Assembly (NCBI GenBank): GCA_030587525.1
Contig: JAUQYW010000142.1
Location: 1 to 10,327 of the forward strand
DNA: 10,327 bases
Direction: 5' to 3'
From: Candidatus Sigynarchaeota archaeon
GTDB lineage: Archaea > Asgardarchaeota > Lokiarchaeia > Sigynarchaeales > Sigynarchaeaceae
Shown: piece by piece, positions 1-5,162 of the stretch
How positions within the stretch are numbered: the stretch's first letter is position 1
Layout of the letters: each line of letters opens with the position of its first letter
The notes under the pieces: generated by a model
What the model was told of the DNA's origin: nothing
Databases searched by the model: none
What the model saw: the letters and a program-made list of their open reading frames with translations, nothing else
Position numbers and translations under genes: made by a program

Positions 1-259
1 CCAGATCGAGTTCAATAATTCGCTTGTTAAAACCATTCTTCAAGAGCTTTTTCTGGCATCGGATACAGCGATGTTCATTAATCTCGATGATATTTCCTTC
101 CCGGATGCCAATCGTGTACGAGGACTTGAACGCGTGATGATCCTGCATCATGCAAAAGGCAATGTACTCCTTCCGGGGATTAACGGGCGATAAACCAGGT
201 AAAAACTTATTAAGTGATGTTTGTTTGACGGGAATGGAAGGTTGGATTCTTCGCTTCAT
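1..259 (-). CDS. Partial transposase-like protein, N-terminal 86 codons (tentative)
   Basis: On the minus strand an ATG at 259-257 opens a frame that stays open to the left edge, so the C-terminus is missing. The 86 visible residues begin MKRRIQPSIP. They contain a Cys-x2-Cys pair (residues 65 and 68, RCIRCQKK) followed by the basic run KLLKNGFNKRIIELDL. From memory this resembles the zinc-ribbon and basic segment at the start of several insertion-sequence transposases (ISL3-like and related), where it helps bind the element's ends. No catalytic DDE residue lies in the visible part, so the function is inference. The gene diverges from the large surface-protein gene at 506, and a TATA-like element (315-307) lies at a plausible distance upstream. 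The opposite strand is also open at 2-193, but that reading has no start codon and no recognisable motif. If this is an insertion sequence, its end should lie in 260-505; I could not identify a terminal repeat with only one end present. Confidence 0.4.
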   Translation of the reverse strand, partial: MKRRIQPSIPVKQTSLNKFLPGLSPVNPRKEYIAFCMMQDHHAFKSSYTIGIREGNIIEINEHRCIRCQKKLLKNGFNKRIIELDL

Positions 260-306
260 AGGTCTCGACAACCTTGACGAAGAATCCCCTCCCTATATCT
301 ATTTTT

Positions 307-315
307 CTTATAGAC
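307..315 (-). promoter_or_regulatory. TATA-like element for the minus-strand partial gene
   Basis: Read on the minus strand this is GTCTATAAG. A start point about 26 nt downstream would fall near 285, giving a leader of roughly 26 nt to the ATG at 259. A purine-rich GGGAGGGG stretch also lies upstream of the ATG, but about 30 nt away, too far for a normal ribosome-binding site. AT-rich spacers often contain such motifs by chance. Confidence 0.22.
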
Positions 316-469
316 AAAAAGAACGCGAAAAAATCTCTTACGAGCACGGCGATTGAAAGAGCTAGATTAACAAGCTCGATATTTACGATATTTACGTTCA
401 ATTTTTATGAAGTATTCCCGGATCCGGGCACCCCGATCACTAACTTTGACAAGTTTTGGTGGGAAGTGG

Positions 470-479
470 TTTATAAATG
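470..479 (+). promoter_or_regulatory. Archaeal-type TATA box for the PKD/propeller gene
   Basis: The sequence TTTATAAATG is a very good match to the archaeal TATA box. Archaeal transcription normally begins about 26 nt downstream of the box centre, here near position 500, which is 5-6 nt before the ATG at 506. That implies a leaderless or nearly leaderless message. The box lies inside the frame if the gene is started at the upstream ATG at 407, so it argues against that longer start. Confidence 0.5.
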
Positions 480-505
480 TTCGTGCGGTCGTTATCGTGA
501 TACAC

Positions 506-3500
506 ATGCGTTCTCATGACACTGGACGTGACGTTCCCGTCCGCCGGATGAACCGCTGGCCGTGGCAGCGGGCGGCGACGCCGCTGGTCTTGCTCGTGCT
601 GGCATCGTGCGTGGTGACGGGCACGATGACCGGGCTGCTCGCCCGCACGGGCGGCGTTGACTCTCGTACCGCTGGTTCCTTAGCACTGTCGGGTGGGATT
701 CCCGTGGCCAATTTCACGGCGAACGCGACGGTCGTGCTGGCGGGAGACCGCGTGGCGTTCACGTTCACGGGCGACCGCGGCAGCGAGCCGTGCACGTTCC
801 AGTGGAGCTTCGGCGATGGATCGGCGAATACCACGACGGAGAATGCCACGCAAGCGTTTCTGGTAGCGGGCACGTTCGACGTGGCGCTGACCGTAACCGA
901 TGCGGGCAACGAATCGAGCACGCTAGCGAAACCAGGTTGTATGCAAGTATTGGACTCGGCGATGGATCAAGATGGAGATTGGCTCACCAACGGCGACGAG
1001 GTGCTTGTGTACCACACGGATCCGCTGAACAGGGATACCGATGGCGACCGGTTCATCGACGGGAAGGAAGTGCGGCTGGGAAAGAACCCGCTGGATGGCG
1101 CGAGCACGCCGTGGCCAGGGGACCTGTACTGGACCCGACAGACTGGGGACCTTATTGCTTCCAGCCCGGCGATCGCGGATATCGATGCCGATGGCAAGCC
1201 TGAGGTCATTGTGGGAAGTTACGACTCGCGCGTGTATTGTTTGAATGGTGGAACAGGAGCCATAAAATGGTCGTTCCTAACAGGGGGTAAAATCTTTTCT
1301 ACGCCCGCGATCGACGACGTGGATGGAGACGGTAACGACGAGATTTTCATCGGATCGGATGATGACAAATTATATTGCTTCTATGGGAGGAATGGTACGG
1401 TGCGGTGGTCATATCTCACCACGAATGACGTCACTAGTGGCCCGTCGATCGCCGACGTGGATGCAGACGGCAGGAAAGAGGTGATGTTTGGTTCCATTAA
1501 TAACCGCGTGTTTTCGCTGGATGCTACCACTGGTTCCGAGGAATGGAATTACTTAACTGGCGGTTATCCAGGTACTTCGATTTTATTAGTTGATGTTAAT
1601 CGAGATAATCTCCTCGAAGCAATCTTCGGGACCACGGATCGCTACGTGTATTGCCTATCGGGGCTCGATGGCCACCTGGTGTGGAAGTACAGGACCGGGG
1701 CGCCCGTGTCGAGCACGGCGGCGTGTGCCGATGTCGATGCGGATGGCGAGCTGGAGATCATCATTGGCTCGGATGACAAGAACGTGTACTGCCTCTCTGC
1801 AGTGAATGGCATAGTGGAATGGAATTACACGCTGGGTGGCTATGCGTACGGTCTCCAATCGATTGCCGACGTGGATACGGATGGGATGTTGGAAGTGATA
1901 ACCGGTTCTTCAGATTCAAGAGTATATTGCATCTCGGCATCAAACGGCTCGCTTAAATGGACATTTAAAACTAATTACAATATTCTAACATCATGCCCGG
2001 CTATCGGCGATATTGATAACGATAAAAACCTTGAAATCATCATTGGTTCGGGAGATTGCAAGATCTATTGCCTTTCAGGACGAAATGGATCAATGAAATG
2101 GTTATACTCGACTTTGAATCGAGTTGCGTGCAGCTCGACGATTGAAGATTTAGATGGCGATGGATTGTTGGAAATAATTATCGGATCAGATGATGGAAAA
2201 ATTTATTGCCTTCTTGGTTCCGGAGCTGCGTGGGCGGTTCCTGGGCCGTGGCCTATGCTCAGCAGTTCGCCGCTTCATCACGGGGCTTACATCGACACGG
2301 ATGGCGATGGCTTGGTCGACGCGCAAGAGTTGTCGATCGGTACTGACCTTGCCAATTACGACACGGACGGCGATGGTGCACCCGACGGCGCTGAGATCAG
2401 CGTATTGTCGAACCCGCTCGATCCGTTCGATTACCCCGCCCCGCGCCTGCCGGTCGCCATTTTCTCGTGGTCGCCCGCGGTGCCGGTTCCCGGCCTGCCC
2501 GTGCAGTTCACCGACGCGTCGTACGACATCGGCGGCATCATAGCGTCGCGGTCGTGGGATTTCGGCGATAACACTACGGGTTCGACCGACCGGCATCCGG
2601 TGCACGTTTTTTCGTCGGCGGGAACTTTCACGGTCACGCTCGTCGTGACCGACAACGATGGCTCGAGCGGCACGTTGGCACACCTCATCGAGGTGGCTGG
2701 GGATGCACGACCAACAGCGGACTTTTCGACGAATGCCACGATCCTCAATGCCGGCCAATCGGTTGCGTTCACGTTCAATGGAAGCCTTGGAAACATGCCG
2801 GCATCGTTCCAGTGGAGTTTGGGCGACGGCACGCTTAACTCGACCGCTATGAATCCGGTTCACAGGTATGTATCGGCTGGGGATTTCACGGTGAGCGTGG
2901 AGGTGACGGACGCTGATGGCGACGTGGCGTGCTGCCACAAGGTCGCGTGTATTCACGTGGATGATGCATATCCGGTTGCAAACTTCGCAGCGAACAGCAC
3001 CATCGTACTCATCAACACGCTAGCCTATTTCACGTACACCGGCACGGACGGCAACGTGCCGCTGTCGTTCCAATGGACCTTTGGGGATGGGACCGCTAAT
3101 ATCACCACCAGGAATCCTTCGCATAAGTATACGGCGATTGGAAATTACACGGTGACCGTGACGGTCACGGATGTCGACGGGGACAAGTCCACGATGCGGC
3201 GGGTGAATTACATCCAGGCGATCGCGGACCTCGTGCCGGTGGTAACCTTCGTGGCAAATGCCACGTCCATCGTGCCGGGCGCGTGGGTCGGATTCACGTT
3301 CACGGGCTCCGAAGGCGATGCCCCGGCGACGTTTTCATGGAATTTCGGCGATGGTGGCATATCATCCGCCAGGAACCCTGGGTACCGGTATATCACGGCC
3401 GGAAACTTCACCGTCGTGCTAACGATCATCGACAATGATAACGACGCGTGCTCGTCAACGATGATCGTGCACGTGGCACTTCCGTACGTGCCGCCCGTGG

Positions 3501-4828
3501 CGTCGTTTCGTTCCAACGCTACGATTGGTATGGGCGCCGGCACCACCGTGGCCTTCACGTTCGACGGGATATGCGGCAGCGGGACGCCCGCGTTTTTCTG
3601 GAACTTCGGAGACGGCACCAGCTCAACGAGCCGGGATCCCGTCCATATGTACTGGTCGCTCGGCACGTTCGACGTGAACATAACGGTCATCGATGGTATG
3701 GGCGGGTTGGACACGATGGTCAGGGCCGGGCACGTGGTCATCGTGGACTTGTTCCCGTCGGCAAGCTTCGCCGCGAACGTTACGGCTGTCGTGCGGGGCG
3801 GATGGATTGCGTTCACGTTCACAGGCACCACGGGCGACGGGGCTGCGACGTTCGCGTGGGATTTCGGTGATGGCAGCCCGATTGCGGCGACCCGAGATAT
3901 GATCCACCAATATGCGACCGCTGGCAATTTCACGACCACGCTGGTGATCACGGATGCCGATGGCGATTCAAGCACGTTCACCTGCTCGATTGCGGTGATC
4001 GACGACCACGCGCCGTGGTTAACCGACGCGGCAGTCTCGCCATCCACGGGCATCGAGACAACGACGTTCAACTTCAGCGTACGGTACTTCGACGTGGACA
4101 GCGACATACCGGTCGCCATCACGGTCACAATCAACGAGACGACGTTCACCATGGTCGCAGCGAGCGATGGAGACACGAGCGTGGTGGACGGCAAGACATA
4201 TTGCTACGCAGCGACGCTGCCATGGGGGCATTACCATTTCCGCGTGGATTGCTCGGACGGTGGGCACGCGGCGTCGACCGCGTGGATAGGTGGGCCCTCC
4301 GTTGCGCCCTTCATGGGCCTCTCGCCGTTGCTGTCCGATCCTAATGCCATCATCGTTTCCACCAATGGATGCAGCACGGTCGAGTTTTTCGTGATGTACG
4401 TGCATCCATTCGGCGCGGCGCCCGAGTTCGTCGACGTGGTCATCGATAGTCATTCGTTCTCCTTGGAAAGAACCGGCGCCGGCGATGCCAATTACGCCGG
4501 CGGGTGTCGGTATCTCGCCACGGTCACGCTGTCGCCGGGGCAGCACGAGTACCAGTTCCGCTGCGGTGACGGCTGGAACACGGTCTCGACGAGTTCTATG
4601 GTGCTCGACGTGGCACCGGGGAATGGGCCGGAAGCGTTTGGCACGGGCAGCGTGAAGCTGGCGTCGATCGTGCTATCTGCCGTGTGCGCAGCGGGTGCCG
4701 TGTCGACGGGCGCCATTTCCCGGCGGGGTAACGTGAAGCAGCGCCGCGCAAAGGCACTGGAAACGGGAGCTGAATTCGGGCTCGATTCTTCCCGCGATGC
4801 TTCCAAGCCATCTCCAGGCGAGCTTTGA
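506..4828 (+). CDS. Membrane-anchored surface protein: PKD domains, Asp-rich Ca-binding repeats, eight-bladed propeller
   Basis: A 1440-residue protein probably displayed on the cell surface for adhesion or ligand recognition; no catalytic motif is visible. Domains in order: basic N-terminus and hydrophobic segment (about 24-47); PKD domain (65-150, WSFGDGS at 100); Asp-rich type-3-like calcium repeats (154-197); eight-bladed FG-GAP/PQQ-like propeller (207-587); second Asp-rich segment (597-644, DTDGDGLVDAQE); six tandem PKD domains (648-1165); two related beta-sandwich modules (1169-1262 and about 1270-1369); transmembrane helix (1381-1403); and a basic cytoplasmic tail of about 37 residues. 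N-x-S/T sequons are frequent, suggesting N-glycosylation. The frame opens at an ATG at 407, but a strong TATA box at 470 lies inside that extension, so I chose 506; ATG 548 would give a shorter, typical signal-peptide n-region and is a real alternative. Base composition is uneven: several propeller blades are far more AT-rich than the PKD stalk. The partner or ligand cannot be told. Confidence 0.93.
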   Translation: MRSHDTGRDVPVRRMNRWPWQRAATPLVLLVLASCVVTGTMTGLLARTGGVDSRTAGSLALSGGIPVANFTANATVVLAGDRVAFTFTGDRGSEPCTFQWSFGDGSANTTTENATQAFLVAGTFDVALTVTDAGNESSTLAKPGCMQVLDSAMDQDGDWLTNGDEVLVYHTDPLNRDTDGDRFIDGKEVRLGKNPLDGASTPWPGDLYWTRQTGDLIASSPAIADIDADGKPEVIVGSYDSRVYCLNGGTGAIKWSFLTGGKIFSTPAIDDVDGDGNDEIFIGSDDDKLYCFYGRNGTVRWSYLTTNDVTSGPSIADVDADGRKEVMFGSINNRVFSLDATTGSEEWNYLTGGYPGTSILLVDVNRDNLLEAIFGTTDRYVYCLSGLDGHLVWKYRTGAPVSSTAACADVDADGELEIIIGSDDKNVYCLSAVNGIVEWNYTLGGYAYGLQSIADVDTDGMLEVITGSSDSRVYCISASNGSLKWTFKTNYNILTSCPAIGDIDNDKNLEIIIGSGDCKIYCLSGRNGSMKWLYSTLNRVACSSTIEDLDGDGLLEIIIGSDDGKIYCLLGSGAAWAVPGPWPMLSSSPLHHGAYIDTDGDGLVDAQELSIGTDLANYDTDGDGAPDGAEISVLSNPLDPFDYPAPRLPVAIFSWSPAVPVPGLPVQFTDASYDIGGIIASRSWDFGDNTTGSTDRHPVHVFSSAGTFTVTLVVTDNDGSSGTLAHLIEVAGDARPTADFSTNATILNAGQSVAFTFNGSLGNMPASFQWSLGDGTLNSTAMNPVHRYVSAGDFTVSVEVTDADGDVACCHKVACIHVDDAYPVANFAANSTIVLINTLAYFTYTGTDGNVPLSFQWTFGDGTANITTRNPSHKYTAIGNYTVTVTVTDVDGDKSTMRRVNYIQAIADLVPVVTFVANATSIVPGAWVGFTFTGSEGDAPATFSWNFGDGGISSARNPGYRYITAGNFTVVLTIIDNDNDACSSTMIVHVALPYVPPVASFRSNATIGMGAGTTVAFTFDGICGSGTPAFFWNFGDGTSSTSRDPVHMYWSLGTFDVNITVIDGMGGLDTMVRAGHVVIVDLFPSASFAANVTAVVRGGWIAFTFTGTTGDGAATFAWDFGDGSPIAATRDMIHQYATAGNFTTTLVITDADGDSSTFTCSIAVIDDHAPWLTDAAVSPSTGIETTTFNFSVRYFDVDSDIPVAITVTINETTFTMVAASDGDTSVVDGKTYCYAATLPWGHYHFRVDCSDGGHAASTAWIGGPSVAPFMGLSPLLSDPNAIIVSTNGCSTVEFFVMYVHPFGAAPEFVDVVIDSHSFSLERTGAGDANYAGGCRYLATVTLSPGQHEYQFRCGDGWNTVSTSSMVLDVAPGNGPEAFGTGSVKLASIVLSAVCAAGAVSTGAISRRGNVKQRRAKALETGAEFGLDSSRDASKPSPGEL
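698..961 (+). other. N-terminal PKD domain of the first large protein
   Basis: A single PKD-type beta-sandwich of about 88 residues, with the hallmark WSFGDGS and the closing pattern AGTFDVALTVTDAGN. It begins IPVANFTANATVV, closely resembling the opening strands of the six PKD domains after the propeller (for example PVANFAANSTIV near 2968). The array was therefore probably made by duplication, with this copy placed before the propeller. PKD domains usually act as stiff spacers or protein-protein contact modules outside the cell. Confidence 0.85.
965..1096 (+). other. Asp-rich calcium-binding type-3-like repeats, first cluster
   Basis: The encoded segment includes DQDGDWLTNGDE and then DRDTDGDRFIDGKE followed by GKNPLD. 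The DxDxDG-type spacing with a following Glu, and the N-P-L turn after each unit, is typical of thrombospondin type-3-like calcium-binding repeats in bacterial and archaeal surface proteins. They usually form short calcium-stiffened linkers. Here they join the first PKD domain to the propeller. Confidence 0.75.
1124..2251 (+). repeat. Eight FG-GAP/PQQ-like propeller blades, 138-bp period
   Basis: Eight copies of a blade with the pattern IADVDxDGxxEhhhGSxDxxVYCLxxxxGxxxW. The Asp-rich loop begins at nucleotides 1178, 1316, 1454, 1592, 1730, 1868, 2009 and 2147: exactly 46 codons apart except one 47-codon step. Each loop has the DxDxDG form expected to bind calcium, except blade 4 (DVNRDN) and blade 7 (DIDNDK), which are degraded. 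The strand after the loop carries Cys in seven of eight blades (blade 3 has Ser). The Trp-containing strand before blade 1 (LYWTRQTGDLI) could supply the closing strand of the ring. Eight blades fits a closed BamB/PQQ-dehydrogenase-like propeller. No quinone-site residues were recognised, so a binding rather than enzymatic role is more likely. Confidence 0.88.
2291..2437 (+). other. Asp-rich calcium-binding repeats, second cluster
   Basis: This encodes DTDGDGLVDAQELSIGTD followed by DTDGDGAPDGAEI, then SNPLDPFDYP. These are two canonical thrombospondin type-3-like calcium units at the propeller/PKD junction. With the first cluster at 965-1096 they bracket the propeller on both sides, so the head is probably held between two calcium-stiffened hinges. 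Confidence 0.85.
2444..4000 (+). repeat. Six tandem PKD domains
   Basis: Six PKD modules follow one another. Their W-x-[FL]-G-D signatures (WDFGDN, WSLGDG, WTFGDG, WNFGDG, WNFGDG, WDFGDG) begin at nucleotides 2555, 2813, 3074, 3338, 3599 and 3857, a period of 86-88 codons. Each module closes with a G-x-F/Y-x-V-x-[LV]-x-V-x-D strand. Modules 2-6 share an opening F-x-[ST/AN]-N-[AS]-T strand and are closer to one another than to module 1, which opens AIFSWSP. The array most likely forms an extended stalk carrying the propeller away from the membrane. Confidence 0.9.
4010..4612 (+). repeat. Two related beta-sandwich modules before the membrane anchor
   Basis: Two ~100-residue modules match at a constant offset of 104 residues. 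The shared elements are an F-x-F/F-V-x-Y strand, an h-x-h-x-I-[ND]-x-x-x-F strand, a G-D followed by a Gly and a Tyr-containing strand, L-x-x-G-[HQ]-[YH]-x-[YF]-x-[FV], and a closing [VF]-[DR]-C-x-D-G. The pattern resembles Ig-like modules next to PKD arrays in archaeal surface proteins, but I cannot name a family. The invariant Cys near the end of each module (nucleotides 4250 and 4562) may matter for folding. Confidence 0.6.
4646..4714 (+). other. C-terminal transmembrane anchor of the first large protein
   Basis: About 23 hydrophobic residues (SVKLASIVLSAVCAAGAVST and onward) are followed at once by SRRGNVKQRRAK. This is a standard stop-transfer arrangement, with the domains outside and the basic tail in the cytoplasm. 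There is no LPxTG sorting motif. Confidence 0.75.
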
Positions 4829-4848
4829 GGAAAGCGTGTAATTGAAAT

Positions 4849-4904
4849 TCCATCCTTCCTTGCCTTACTATTTCATTCCCACTTTCCGTTACAATGCAAT
4901 TTTT
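4849..4904 (+). terminator. Pyrimidine-rich, T-tract terminator candidate
   Basis: Shortly after the stop codon at 4826-4828 the plus strand becomes strongly pyrimidine-rich and ends in a TTTTT run at 4900-4904. Archaeal polymerases often stop at T-rich tracts without a hairpin, so this is a reasonable intrinsic terminator. A second candidate is the T6 run at 5078-5083. Confidence 0.27.
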
Positions 4905-5090
4905 GATCTATCTCGAGATTGCTCTATTTTATCAGAACGACCTGGAAATATCCAGACTTAGTCAATTGCACCCGATTGGGAGTCTCCGGGTTATTATCAA
5001 GCCTGGTCGAATCTCTGAGGGTGAAAGCAGTCCTTCACGGCGTTCCGATGCCTGATGTCCTTCCATCACGAATCAGATTTTTTCAAGTCA

Positions 5091-5097
5091 TTTAAAA
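5091..5097 (+). promoter_or_regulatory. TATA-like element for the second large gene
   Basis: TTTAAAA here would place a start near 5120 and a leader of about 43 nt before the ATG at 5163. A competing TTTAAAAAA at 5187-5195 would direct a leaderless start near the ATG pair at 5217-5222. That shorter protein would lose the basic n-region of its signal peptide, so I prefer the upstream element. Confidence 0.3.
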
Positions 5098-5147
5098 GGA
5101 TTGAAGGAATATGATTTTGCTTTCAATCAAAGCCATAATTCCAAACT

Positions 5148-5157
5148 TGAAGTGATT
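5148..5157 (+). promoter_or_regulatory. Weak ribosome-binding site supporting the start at 5163
   Basis: TGAAGTGATT matches the Shine-Dalgarno consensus GGAGGTGATC at seven of ten positions. The GTGA core ends 7 nt before the ATG at 5163, the usual spacing. This favours 5163 over the downstream ATGs at 5217 and 5220. Confidence 0.35.
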
Positions 5158-5162
5158 TACAA

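Larger units (their letters stand above)
260..505. other. AT-rich spacer between divergent genes
   Basis: This spacer separates the minus-strand partial gene from the large plus-strand gene. It is AT-rich, with T and A tracts near 301-320 and 325-335. Short open frames cross it on both strands (for example 274-519 plus and 401-210 minus), but none has recognisable motifs, a persuasive ribosome-binding site or a composition unlike chance. Apart from the two promoter candidates annotated separately, I see nothing definite here. It could contain one terminus of an insertion sequence. Confidence 0.5.
4829..5162. other. AT-rich spacer between the two surface-protein genes
   Basis: This 334-bp stretch has no convincing gene. 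It begins with a pyrimidine-rich run that may end transcription and finishes with promoter and ribosome-binding candidates for the next gene. A less AT-rich middle part (about 4970-5070) contains a small possible hairpin (GTGAA at 5021-5025 pairing with TTCAC at 5034-5038). A short open frame in that part ends at a TAA at about 5091; it lacks motifs, so I do not call it. Confidence 0.5.

Noticed and set aside
2..193. Plus-strand open frame running in from the left edge to a TAA at 191-193 (63 residues).
   Set aside because: It lies opposite the longer minus-strand frame, which has a start codon and a Cys-x2-Cys motif. The plus reading has no recognisable motif and only chance length.
400..450. 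A Walker-A-like GVPGSGNTS reading on the minus strand.
   Set aside because: The essential Lys is Asn, a stop codon follows at once and no Walker B or other ATPase context exists; chance.
2186..2956. A 256-residue minus-strand open frame within the PKD/propeller gene.
   Set aside because: Arg/His-rich composition typical of antisense readings of GC-rich genes; it lies opposite unmistakable PKD and propeller coding sequence.
3208..4194. A 328-residue minus-strand open frame opposite the PKD array.
   Set aside because: Its internal repetition (SPKFHENV-type peptides) mirrors the WxFGDG repeats on the plus strand; antisense shadow.
5021..5038. Small inverted repeat in the spacer, as a possible RNA hairpin or terminator.
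   Set aside because: The stem is only five pairs with an eight-base loop and no following T tract, so it could easily be chance; mentioned only in the spacer entry.
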